Source: Phoronis australis (Eukaryota > Phoronida > Phoronidae). From it: a DNA stretch of 64,000 nt. The notes below the pieces were generated by a model that searched no databases, had not been told where the DNA came from, and saw nothing but the letters and a program-made list of their open reading frames with translations. Numbering within the stretch: the stretch's first letter is position 1; every line of letters starts with the position of its first letter. Location of the stretch: NCBI GenBank assembly GCA_002633005.1, contig NMRA01000497.1:19024-83023 (forward strand), written 5' to 3'. The position numbers were made by a program, and so were the translations under genes. This document shows, in pieces, positions 38,801 through 47,687 of the stretch.

Positions 38801-41800
38801 ACTTGGCTCAGTTTTATTATCACCGCTCACCCTGTGGGTCACAGGTGTACCTCCAAACCACAAGCAGTGAAACTAGATGCACTTTGTGTCCCACAGGAGG
38901 TGCTGTGATTCTGGTATTTCGTCTCTGAATTTTGTATATTATAAAATGGTGTCCTAAGTTTAATGTTAACCTGTTACTAAGTTTCTCAGATGTAACGAGT
39001 TAACTGAAGTTAGCATTTTGATAAACTGGCATAATTATGAAAAGAAGCAATCCATTCATTTCCGTTCATCAAAAGTTCAGTGCACAGTCTCAGTGTTAAT
39101 TCGAAGTGACATGTTTTCGCTGTATCTTGCGTGATACGTAAACTTGTGTTTTAGTGAAACAAGGACATTTCGAACACCTAAAATTCGCCGATCAATATGG
39201 GAAGCTCCGCCCAGGACCCCTACTCCATTCAAGAACGCTTTAGCTGAATTAGAAAAGAAAAATGGGGCGGTAAAAGTGTTGGTAAGTTTCTATTTATTCC
39301 TCATTGATCAACATTTTAGACTTGATGCGTATTATGTTCAAAACTATATAATATATGCCTGTCGTTAGACTTGTTTTAAATGCATATTTCCGATTAAGTG
39401 CTTGACGAGCTGTGTTGTTATGGAGTTTTTGTTGGATGAAGGTTCAGCGTCACCTACAGTTGTCACGTATCCTAATTGCCATTGTGTAAGGATTTGCTCA
39501 ACTTAAAAGCCAATGTCTTATCTCATCGTGTATCCAACAGAGGTCTCTGTTGCGCTCTCATTACGATAACGGATTCCATGTTCGTTATTTCTTCCACACG
39601 AAGGCAATAACATATGGAACTGGCCCTATTGGGTACGATAGCTTGAGTGTGTAGACTTTCCATGTGTTGCTTGCAAAGCAATTGTGCACTTTGATTACAG
39701 CCAGAAACGCCAAGTCGTCTAGTTGAAGACATCAATGAAGTTATACAAAGAGACACTGGCTCCACGGCTTTCAACACGGACCCGGGCTCATACAAGAGAA
39801 AAAAGAAAGAGGTGTGTGTGGATTGGGCATGGGGGTGGTTATGTGCAGTCTTTTGAATTATACATTATCGTTTACCAGTTGTTTATTATCAAGCTGAACT
39901 GACAGTACGCTGTTACTGAGATTTAATGTGACAAGTTCGACGCGTATTACAGCTTTACCGTACTTCCTGTCAGTGGCAGTTTGTTCGTTGCAGAATGTTT
40001 CTCCATCCAAAAAGATTCGCTCATCATTAGAAAGCAGGTGGTCTACACCCGGTGATATAGCAATCCTTCCGCGTGACCACGGCTTTGTGCCAGAGACTCC
40101 GGTGAGTGTTGTGCCTCGGGGTGTCCTTTTGGACCACTACCCGTCTTCCCTTGATTGCCAGTCATTGCCTAGTCTTCTCTGCTTTATTTAAGCGGCGATG
40201 ACTCTGAGTTGCATAAAAAAATTGTTTTCCGAATTAGACCACCTACCACTCTAAAACTGAGCTCAACTTGTTCCTAACTGAGAGAAGATGTGGTGTCTGC
40301 TTGGAAAATGACTTCCTTACTTGAGACCAGGCTCTGTGCACAAAATGGCCCGCCATGACAAGTTGACTTGAAGAGCCAGAAATTACCTCTAATTTGACTT
40401 GGGGAAAATTGAGTNCAGCTTTACCGTACTTCCTGTCAGTGGCAGTTTGTTCGTTGCAGAATGTTTCTCCATCCAAAAAGATTCGCTCGTCATTAGAAAG
40501 CAGGTGGTCTACACCCGGTGATATAGCAATCCTTCCGCGTGACCACGGCTTTGTGCCAGAGACTCCGGTGAGTGTTGTGCCTCGGGGTGTCCTTTTGGAC
40601 CACTACCCGTCTTCTTTTGATTGCCAGTCATTGCCTAGTCTTCTCTGCTTTATTTAAGCGGCGATGACTCTGAGTTGCATAAAAAAATTGTTTTCCGAAT
40701 TAGACCACCTACCACTCTAAAACTGAGCTCAACTTGTTCCTAACCGAGAGAAGATGTGGTGTCTGCTTGGAAAATGACTTCCTTACTTGAGACCAGGCTC
40801 TGTGCACAAAATGGCCCGCCATGACAAGTTGACTTGAAGGGCCAGAAATTACCTCTAATTTGACTTGGGGAAAATTGAGTCAGTCGTCTGAATCAAAAGC
40901 TCATTTTTTGACGGAAAGTGTGTTTGTAACTGCTTTTACTTGAATTATCAAGACGAAAGTTTGTGTTTTTTACCCAGTTCATTACTTTCCACACAGGTGG
41001 TATAGTAAAATACTACATGGCTTGGATTCGATTTCCTCTTGATTTCCAGTTGCCTGTTTTTCATCTCCTTTCGTCATTATTTTGACTTTAATAATGCAAA
41101 AACGTTTCAGTTAAATTTTACAACACTAAAACTGTTTCCATCACACAAGGCTATTTATTTGAGGAACAATACATCACCTGGAAAAGTTTCCTCTTTCATT
41201 TGTCATTGTTCATTCCAAGCCCTGATACTAGTCAATGAAAACATGGTATTAAAAAAATAAGCTCCCCTCCTAGGCCATCCAATAAGTCTCAAAATATCTT
41301 GTCTGTCAATTAACTGTAGAAGAGTTAACGTATCGGTGTCACCGTTGTTTAGCAAATTGGTTTTCCCTGTTGACGCTCAGCTGTGTGACAAAAAGTTTCC
41401 TTTGCGTGTATCACGATCAAGAGCTTCTCTTCTCACTGAAGTTTGCTTGTTGCCAAAGTGTCTTGAATTATTTGAATTCCAAAGCTTTCTGCGTGTTTCT
41501 AACTTTTCAAGACACACATTCGCAATGAAGTAGGGGATCCTTCTTTTGTACTAATGTTGGTTGCTTTTGTTCAGTTGCACGTGCTTTGTGTGTGAATTAA
41601 GGCGTGTTAAGCGTGACTATCGATCTTGTGTACATGATAATGAAATGCTACTATTACAATAATTTTGCTTATTGCACTGTTCTCTTGCAGAGTAAGTCCC
41701 TGATTGGTGATAACAGTATCGTGTTTTCACCGCCGTCCATTCTCAAGGACACGCTGTCGGCAACTGTCAGTCTTAATGAAGCTTTCACGTTGCCAACGTC

Positions 41801-44028
41801 GCCGGCCCCTAAGCAAACGGTAAGCGCTCTGTAAATCATTAGTTACTATAATTGAGTTCATTTGCTAATTTTGACTTTATTCTAATTTCAGTAAGATACT
41901 GGCTGCCCACAAGGCATCTGCACTTATTTAATATTATTGCCTGTAGCGCTTGGTTATGAACAGATTGTGTAAAGCAAATTAGACTGTTGGCATGGTACAT
42001 TCAGTACTGGGATGTCATTTACGCTTAGATCTATTCCTTGACCTTTTGACCCTTTAGCTTATTCGGCGTGTAGTTAATGAAGCTTTGACTTTCACACACA
42101 AAATCAATTTCAGTAGGGCTGTTCCAGCAAAATCTGTATGGGAGGGGGGGATGGCAGTTAAGATAAAAATTCATGGGTGGTGGTCCTCAGAAAAAGACTA
42201 AAATTATGTGTGGTCGTTCTTGTAAGAAGTAAAGCATTAAAACTAGGTGGTATTCTTTGACCTGTAAATGTTGAGAGGTTGGTATTTTCAACCAAATACA
42301 TCTCAAAAGAAATCAAAACTCACCAAAAATTCACCTGGCAAAAAAATAACCCAGAACAAAAAAACAAGCCCATGTTGCTAGTGTACGGAGTGCAATATGT
42401 ACACTACGCCATTACTCAAGTCATGGGCAACTTGATTACAAGCACATGTTGTACTGCAGTCATATTGGAATGAAAATTTCTGCAACACTAAACTGGTGAT
42501 GATTTTTAAATAAAAAGTGTGAGGAGTAAGATAGACAAGTTCCAATATTCATTTGACATAGCAGTCTAATTTAAGCATTGGTGGAGACAGTTTGAGATTC
42601 ATAGATCCATGAAATTGAAAAAATCTTATTGAAATTACAGAGACACCTGGTGGCTGCCAAAAGTATTGCTCACAGGTGTCTTTGAAAGGCAAGTTTCTGG
42701 TAACTGATATGAATTGTGATCTCACATGGAATTTTTCTGCACTCACAAAAACTTTGTGGTCGGTATGTCTCATTTCTTGTCCATCAATTATCTCAAGAAC
42801 CGCTTGGCAGATCATAATGAAATTTGGTGTAGAGGTACTTGGCAAGGATGCGCCTGCACCAGTCGATTTGCGGGCAGATTTGGCAACCTTGGTACCCCAT
42901 GTTGGCCGGTTTAGTTTTCGACAAGCCATTCCTTATGTATTGATTATCTCAAAAACTGCTTCACTGATCACGATGAAATTCGAAATAGAAGTATATCGCA
43001 AGAATGTGCTGGCACCAGTCACTTTTGGATGCGCTGAATTAAACTACTGTGGCACCCCCTTAGTTTTTGACTGCTCAAGTCATTGCTTGTCCCTCGATCA
43101 TCTTGAAACTGCTTAACAGATCATGGTGACATTTGGCATAGAGATAGATGATTGGTATGTGCTGACACCAGTCAATTTTTGGACAGATTTGGCTACTGTA
43201 GCACCCCCTGTGGGGCACTTTAGTTTTTGACAAGTTGATTATCTCAAAAAGTGCTAGGCACAACTGGAAATTTGGCACAAAAATATATAGCAGGGATGGA
43301 TGCGTTGACAGAAGTCATTTTCGTTTTGATTCGACCACCCTCTTGACTACTTTAATTTTTGACAATATTGGACAAGGCAACTAGTTCTTGCCTGTCAATC
43401 ATCTAAGTTCTTAACAGGTCATCCTGGAGGCAATTTCTTTGCAAGTGTTGGATTTTATATTTTAACCTATTAAAAAATTATGGGTCGTGGGTTGGAGAAA
43501 TAAATGAAAAATATGGGCGGTGGGTACAAAATAAAGGTACCTTCCTTGCTCCCATACATTGTTTGCTGGAACAGCCCTTACCTTTCCTTCATCCAGTTAT
43601 TGTCATCTCAGTACATGTATTTTGTAAACACTTCCCAAATGCCTTGTGACAATCGACATGAAATCTGTTTTGCAAATTGTCGATAATTTCAAACACTCCA
43701 CATATGCAATTTGGTGCTTTGTGGTATTAACGAGATATCGAGTGCCGAAGTGAGATAAAATAACAATGAAGCGGTTTATTTAGCCAAAAGTAACACTTTT
43801 GAAATACATTCCAACTGCAGTATAACCATCATATTCGCACAGCACGTGTGATGTTGTGACTCAAGTTACTGAAGTCTTAGGCAATGGATTGATCGTCAGT
43901 GTGTCCCATTCTTGCAGATTTCCGTGTCTTGGGAGACAGTGGCATGTGGCAGAACTCTGGATCAGCTACAAATGACAGAACAAGCGCGCTATCTGCTGAA
44001 AACAAAACCACGCTCGCTGGTACTTTGA
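26798..44028 (+). CDS. MYB: R1R2R3 MYB transcription factor (A-/B-Myb-like), 16 exons, 652 aa
   Basis: Complete plus-strand gene. Exons: 26798-26820, 28653-28770, 29838-29990, 30711-30814, 31751-31879, 32719-32884, 33264-33409, 34750-34892, 35620-35756, 36250-36381, 38653-38774, 39155-39281, 39701-39811, 39994-40101, 41691-41819, 43918-44028. All are GT-AG and the phases close to one frame (1959 nt). Three SANT/Myb repeats sit at about 41-90, 93-141 and 145-192, each with spaced tryptophans, and end in KNHWNSTMRRK. Conserved animal-MYB blocks follow: IPEFAEAI (about 282), GYRFDGHAISSLKEGG (328), LLPFSPSQFLNSP (about 410), FRTPKIRRSIWEA and TPFKNALAELEKK (462-495), and WETVACGRTLDQL (621). The last block corresponds to the B-Myb segment known to bind the MuvB complex. 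Many SP/TP sites suggest CDK control. It binds YAAC(G/T)G DNA in the nucleus and drives cell-cycle genes. Exons 14 and 16 appear twice because of tandem duplications. MYB identity is certain; A/B subtype is inferred. Confidence 0.93.
28653..28770 (+). CDS. MYB: MYB exon 2, acidic N terminus and start of R1
   Basis: Encodes TQDTSDEDSDDGDHFDHDYD, then VPVARSKK and GRWTKDE. HDYxVP followed by RWT+DE is the usual animal MYB N terminus. Acceptor TTTTTCAG, donor GTATCT, phase 0 exit. Confidence 0.93.
29248..29500. mobile_element. MITE, CAGGGCTTGGAAT family, copy 1
   Basis: It begins CAGGGCTTGGAATTTTCC and ends GGTCATTCCAAGCCCTG, inverted termini of at least 13 bp. Perfect 6-bp target duplication CTGATA (29242-29247 and 29501-29506). 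In MYB intron 2. No coding capacity. Confidence 0.85.
29838..29990 (+). CDS. MYB: MYB exon 3, rest of R1 and start of R2
   Basis: 153 nt: DEKLKKICLSTGTADWKTIA, NDIQCQHRWQKVLNPELIKG, PWTKE. Ends in phase 0 with donor GTGATT. Confidence 0.96.
30711..30814 (+). CDS. MYB: MYB exon 4, R2
   Basis: 104 nt: EDEKVLQLVRIHGPKRWTLI, SKQLKGRTGKQCRE. It ends within the Arg codon of RER|WHNHLNPE, an intron position also seen in vertebrate MYB genes as far as I recall. Confidence 0.96.
31019..31242. mobile_element. MITE, CAGGGCTTGGAAT family, copy 2
   Basis: It begins CAGGGCTTGGAATTTTCC and ends TCATTCCAAGTTTG. Perfect 6-bp target duplication TTGAAC (31013-31018 and 31243-31248). In MYB intron 4. The interior is close to copy 3: TTTTGACTT, ACAACAC, CTATTTATTTG. 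Confidence 0.85.
31679..31704. repeat. (TATTT)n microsatellite
   Basis: Five TTTTA-type units in MYB intron 4, just upstream of the exon 5 acceptor region. Confidence 0.85.
31751..31879 (+). CDS. MYB: MYB exon 5, R2 end and R3
   Basis: 129 nt: WHNHLNPEIKKCAWTEEED, then HKRMGNRWAEIAKYLPG. It ends inside the Arg codon of GR|TDNAIKNHW. Acceptor TTTTATAG, donor GTATAC. Confidence 0.96.
32719..32884 (+). CDS. MYB: MYB exon 6, end of R3 and linker
   Basis: 166 nt: TDNAIKNHWNSTMRRKFENE, then a Gln/Pro-rich linker ending VRLFQNVK. The recognition helix NAIKNHWNS of R3 is intact. Donor GTAAGT. Confidence 0.95.
33264..33409 (+). CDS. MYB: MYB exon 7, Ser-rich linker
   Basis: 146 nt, Ser/Gly/Val-rich: STSSNLASGSSVVVKSVG through DTSGIVSPL. 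Little conservation is expected here; supported by phase continuity on both sides and consensus splice sites. Confidence 0.82.
33760..33934. repeat. MITE with TTGACCTATCGC ends (copy 2 of 2)
   Basis: Begins TTGACCTATCGC and ends GCCATAGGTCAA. The interior is the reverse complement of 7974-8143 with about 75-80% identity by eye. In MYB intron 7. Confidence 0.8.
34750..34892 (+). CDS. MYB: MYB exon 8, IPEFAE block
   Basis: 143 nt: CIPEFAEAIASSEKFCDMTT, then SGTDVPPGVTPIKF. IPEFAE is a hallmark of animal MYB central regions. Donor GTGAGA leaves one base. Confidence 0.92.
35620..35756 (+). CDS. MYB: MYB exon 9, FDGHAIS block
   Basis: 137 nt: YRFDGHAISSLKEGGLISIT, then TPKTPTILRKSKRKRA, a basic cluster with TP sites. 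Equivalent to the TPPAILRKKRK region of vertebrate MYB proteins. Donor GTATCC. Confidence 0.92.
36250..36381 (+). CDS. MYB: MYB exon 10, LLPFSPSQ block
   Basis: 132 nt, phase 0 both ends: NPVKIIRDEATDELPKSIL, SPTPKTPKGTPIKLLPFSPS. Dense TP motifs are typical CDK targets in A-/B-Myb. Donor GTTAGC. Confidence 0.93.
36578..37998. mobile_element. 1.4-kb non-autonomous DNA element in MYB intron 10
   Basis: It starts with a 14-bp-arm palindrome, ACTTGGCGGAATTC plus its complement, and ends AATTCCGCCAAGT, so the termini are inverted repeats. The interior has a poly-T tract, CCGATTTTCACGAAATTTGC and a tandem duplication: the segment from about 37299 is repeated from about 37562, with further fragments at 37800-37960. 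No transposase ORF. Confidence 0.7.
38653..38774 (+). CDS. MYB: MYB exon 11
   Basis: 122 nt: FLNSPDLPFGGKVTSTPVC then TPLSLKSTTYVMTKD. It continues PFSPSQ|FLNSP from exon 10, as in vertebrate SPSQFFN. STPVC matches the conserved TSTPICG motif. Confidence 0.92.
39155..39281 (+). CDS. MYB: MYB exon 12, conserved C-terminal domain
   Basis: 127 nt: ETRTFRTPKIRRSIWEAPPR then TPTPFKNALAELEKKNGAV. This is the best conserved block of the animal MYB C terminus (negative regulatory / Cmyb_C region). Donor GTAAGT. Confidence 0.95.
39701..39811 (+). CDS. MYB: MYB exon 13
   Basis: 111 nt, phase 0 both ends: PETPSRLVEDINEVIQRDTG through KRKKKE. Corresponds to the L(V)EDI.EVI..E motif of vertebrate MYB. 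Acceptor TGATTACAG, donor GTGTGT. Confidence 0.9.
39994..40101 (+). CDS. MYB: MYB exon 14, copy A
   Basis: 108 nt, phase 0 both ends: NVSPSKKIRSSLESRWSTPG then DIAILPRDHGFVPETP. Equivalent to the S.KK.RKSLVLD.W motif of vertebrate MYB. Duplicated as copy B at 40460-40567; only one copy is likely in the real gene. Confidence 0.88.
40460..40567 (+). CDS. MYB: MYB exon 14, copy B (probable assembly duplicate)
   Basis: Same 36 codons as copy A with one synonymous TCA to TCG change; splice sites are intact. If real it would insert a second identical 36-residue block in frame. The adjacent N at 40415 makes an artefact more likely. Confidence 0.6.
41016..41224. mobile_element. MITE, CAGGGCTTGGAAT family, copy 3
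   Basis: Begins CATGGCTTGGATT and ends CATTCCAAGCCCTG. Perfect 6-bp target duplication ATACTA (41010-41015 and 41225-41230). In MYB intron 14. Confidence 0.85.
41691..41819 (+). CDS. MYB: MYB exon 15
   Basis: 129 nt, phase 0 both ends: SKSLIGDNSIVFSPPSILKD then TLPTSPAPKQT. Consensus TCTCTTGCAG acceptor and GTAAGC donor. Confidence 0.88.
42114..43580. mobile_element. 1.47-kb DNA element with internal tandem repeats
   Basis: The left end TAGGGCTGTTCCAGCAAA...GTATGGGAG is mirrored by CTCCCATAC...TTTGCTGGAACAGCCCTTA at the right, an inverted repeat of about 30 bp. The interior from about 42780 is a diverged array of roughly four units near 180 bp, each with GATTATCTCAA, GATGAAATTTGG, CACCAGTCA and TTAGTTTTTGAC. 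No transposase. It sits in MYB intron 15 and most of it is repeated in copy B up to about 45540. Confidence 0.75.
43918..44028 (+). CDS. MYB: MYB exon 16 copy A, C terminus and stop
   Basis: 111 nt: ISVSWETVACGRTLDQLQMT then EQARYLLKTKPRSLVL and TGA. Clear match to the extreme C terminus of A-/B-Myb (ACGRTxDQLxMxExAR). Repeated at 45878-45988. Confidence 0.93.
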   Translation: MSVSWETVACGRTLDQLQMTEQARYLLKTKPRSLVL

Positions 44029-45877
44029 TTCCTTACTCAGTCGTGACGTGGTAGTTTGATTGGTTTGACAGTCGCGTACAAACTCTGTACNGGCAGTTAA
44101 AATAAAAATTCATGGGTGGTGGTCTTCAGAAAAAAAAATTAATTATGGGTGGCCGTTCTTCTAAAAGTAAAGCATTAAAACTGGGTGGTATTCTTTGACC
44201 TGTAAATATTGAGAGGTTGGTATTTTCAACCAAATACATCTCAAAAGAAATCAAAACTCACCAAAAATTCACCTGGCAAAAATATCCCAGAACAAAAAAA
44301 CAAGCCCATGTTGCTAGTGCACGGAGTGCAATATGTACACTACGCCATTAATCAAGTCACGGGTAACTTGATTACAAGCACATGTTGTACTGCAGTCATA
44401 TTGGAATGAAAATTTCTGCAACACTAAACTGGTGTTAACACATGTAAGTAAATTGATGATTTTTAAATAAAAAGTGTGAGGAGTAAGATAGACAAGTTCC
44501 AATATTCATTTGACATAGCAGTCTAATTAAGCATTGGTGGAGACAGTTTGAGATTCATAGATCCATGAAATTGAAAAAATCTTATTGAAATTACAGAGAC
44601 ACCTGGTGGCTGCCAAAGGTATTGCTCACAGGTGTCTTTGAAAGGCAAGTTTCTGGTAACTGATATGAATTGTGATCTCACATGGAATTTTTCTGCACTC
44701 ACAAAAACTTTGTGGTCGGTATGTCTCATAATTTCTTGTCCATCAATTATCTCAAGAACCGCTTGGCAGATCATGATGAAATTTGGTGTAGAGGCACTTG
44801 GCAAGGATGCGCCTGCACCAGTCGATTTGCGGGCGGATTTGGCAACCTTGGTACCCACATGTTGGCCGCTTTAGTTTTCGACAAGCCATTCCTTATGTAT
44901 TGATTATCTCAAAAACTGCTTCACTGATCACGATGAAATTCGAAATAGAAGTATATCGCAAGAATGTGCTGGCACCAGTCACTTTTGGATGCGCTGAATT
45001 AAACTACTGTGGCACACCCTTAGTTTTTGACTGCTCAAGTCATTGCTTGTCCCTCGATCATCTTGAAACTGCTTAACAGATCATGGTGACATTTGGCATA
45101 GAGATAGATGATTGGTATGTGCTGACACCAGTCAATTTTTGGACAGATTTGGCTACTGTAGCACCCCCTGTGGGGCACTTTAGTTTTTGACAAGTTGATT
45201 ATCTCAAAAAGTGCTAGGCACAACTGGAAATTTGGCACAAAAATATATAGCAGGGATGGATGCGTTGACAGAAGTCATTTTCGTTTTGATTCGACCACCC
45301 TCTTGACTACTTTAATTTTTGACAATATTGGACAAGGCAACTAGTTCTTGCCTGTCAATCATCTAAGTTCTTAACAGGTCATCCTGGAGGCAATTTCTTT
45401 GCAAGTGTTGGATTTTATATTTTAACCTATTAAAAAATTATGGGTCGTGGGTTGGAGAAATAAATGAAAAATATGGGCGGTGGGTACAAAATAAAGGTAC
45501 CTTCCTTGCTCCCATACATTGTTTGCTGGAACAGCCCTTACCTTTCCTTCATCCAGTTATTGTCATCTCAGTACATGTATTTTGTAAACACTTCCCAAAT
45601 GCCTTGTGACAATCGACATGAAATCTGTTTTGCAAATTGTCGATAATTTCAAACACTACACATATGCAATTTGGTGCTTTGTGGTATTAACGAGATATCG
45701 AGTGCCGAAGTGAGATAAAATAACAATGAAGCGGTTTATTTAGCCAAAAGTAACACTTTTGAAATACATTCCAACTGCAGTATAACCATCATATTCGCAC
45801 AGCACGTGTGATGTTGTGACTCAAGTTACTGAAGTCTTAGGCAATGGATTGATCGTCAGTGTGTCCCATTCTTGCAG

Positions 45878-45988
45878 ATTTCCGTGTCTTGGGAGACAGT
45901 GGCATGTGGCAGAACTCTGGATCAGCTACAAATGACAGAACAAGCGCGCTATCTGCTGAAAACAAAACCACGCTCGCTGGTACTTTGA
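45878..45988 (+). CDS. MYB: MYB exon 16 copy B (duplicate)
   Basis: Identical coding content to copy A, in the second copy of the 1.95-kb duplication, followed by the native 3' flank. If the duplication is an artefact, this copy is the one physically joined to the 3' UTR. If it is real, this exon is redundant. Confidence 0.7.
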   Translation: MSVSWETVACGRTLDQLQMTEQARYLLKTKPRSLVL

Positions 45989-46144
45989 TTCCTTACTCAG
46001 TCGTGACGTGGTAGTTTGATTGGTTTGACAGTCGCGTACAAACTCTGTACAGTGTACAAATGTCTGCATGTCGCAACTGCCCTCTGTAGGATTCTGTTTA
46101 CACACACCTAGACAGATGAATTGTGGAAATGTGGCCTGTTGAAT

Positions 46145-46514
46145 GAAACAGTCCCAATAGGGAATCAATTATGTTCCCTAAATATCAGCACATTTAGAGA
46201 CTTTGTTCACTAATGTTATATTTTTGTATCACTTAATACTTATTGTGAACTCTTATTGTACTTACATTTTCTGATAATATAGCTGAAAACTGAGTCCTTG
46301 TTTCAATGAAAAGAAATAGGGACTAAGTCCTTATATATGTGGTGTTGCGTGAAAGTTCCATTTATTTTCAGTAATATTGACACTAAAGTGTACATTTTAC
46401 TTTCGAGGTAGTAATGAAGATAAAAGAACAGAAGAGATAATCAGTCATTATCAAAAGTTCACAAATGCGTTAAAAATTTAGGCAACTTAGTTTACTTCCT
46501 ACTGGGACTGTTTC
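46145..46514. mobile_element. MITE with GAAACAGTCCC long inverted ends (copy 1)
   Basis: The left arm GAAACAGTCCCAATAGGGAA and right arm ending TACTGGGACTGTTTC are inverted repeats extending about 40 bp. It contains GGACTAAGTCC inside. Related to 58624-58959. It lies downstream of the MYB stop and may be in its 3' UTR. Confidence 0.8.
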
Positions 46515-47687
46515 TTACGACTGACCCCTGTACCCTTCATTCTCTCGCACCACTGTTCATTACTTAAGGCAATTCATCATTCCATGTGTGCGTAAGAGGA
46601 ACCATAGAAGTGTACATTCTTTGTGTAAGTTTTATAACCAGTGGCTATGTTGAGTTAGCGTTGATTTTATCACTTTCATGTCTTTAACATCACTTCAGTT
46701 CGACATACTATCCATCCTAGAGCCCTTAGAATTAAATCTGTAAGTTAATCTTAATCTTATTTATTAATACATTGAGCTGTGTTTTGTCTGTTTTGTGACT
46801 GTTGTTGGCTTATTGTGATGCTTATGTCCTCTCTCTGTTCATCTGTAATACAAATATACGAGGCCACTGTGTTGATAAGCAAGTGATCATGTATTCACTA
46901 TAGTTTGTAATATGATCGAGGCAAGTTCTGTCATCTGTCTCTTGTATGCTTCAGAAATAAACCCACAGTTATCCTCAAATTTGTCGCAATCAATTATGAA
47001 GCACAGCCTTGGTGCATTCACCCAAATTTTTTTCTGCACCAAGTTTTCTTTAAGGTTATGGAGGACCTTATTGACAAATCTGTATGTAGACAAATATATA
47101 CAAATAATTTTAACTCTGAAATGTATTTTCTGAAAGTACAAAGCCTGAAATTTTTTCTATTGACTTTTTACCAATTTCACATTAATTGGGTGACATGATC
47201 AGATATATTTTAATAAAATTCAGCAAAAAAGGTACATCCATAGCGAAACTATCAATAACATGACCAAACTTCATTTGATATAAATTTTCAAGATAAAACT
47301 CAAAAACGCTTATATAGTTTTCTTAATGATTTCGTTATGTGTAACTACTTTTTTATCAAAAAGTCGTATTTTTATTGCCTCGTGCTGCAAAAATGGAACA
47401 TTTTTAAAGCAATGCATGGATCTGGGTATTTGTAAATTTCATGTGAATTCAATCTGCCAAAGTTTGCCAAATTTAGATCTTTAAGTTCCTACATAACCTT
47501 TAACACATGCTTTGTTAAACACAGCATTAAGATTGTTAAATCCAAATATAATGTGTTTACCAAAGTAGTATATTGCGTAATCATACTCGTGTGACAACTT
47601 TACTGGCCATCTTTTTTACAAATGACTTATGATAAATTACAGATTAATACGCAGCTAAATGAATTACATCTGAATATCACGGTTCGT
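46515..47687. other. MYB 3' flank / convergent spacer
   Basis: AT-rich, no plausible gene. AATAAA hexamers at about 46955 and 47212-47217 on the plus strand are candidate MYB poly(A) signals. MYB and the LRR receptor gene end toward each other here, about 1.7 kb apart. Confidence 0.5.

Larger units (their letters stand above)
39950..40880. repeat. tandem duplication 1, single N at the junction (40415)
   Basis: Copy A is 39950-40414 and copy B 40416-40880, each exactly 465 bp. They differ at only about four positions that I can see. The lone N lies precisely between them and both copies have the same ends. Such structure is typical of two alleles placed end to end. Confidence 0.95.
42153..46050. 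repeat. tandem duplication 2, single N at the junction (44091)
   Basis: Copy A is 42153-44090 and copy B 44092-46050. They are nearly identical apart from scattered single-base changes and small indels, for example about 20 bp present only in copy B near 44436. Both end ...ACAAACTCTGTAC. It carries MYB exon 16 twice. Copy B starts part-way into the transposon at 42114, which argues against a clean biological breakpoint. Confidence 0.95.

Noticed and set aside
42549-45076. ORFs on both strands (up to 146 codons) in the MYB 3' region
   Set aside because: They fall in the repeat array of the element at 42114 and appear twice because of the tandem duplication; no protein family resemblance.
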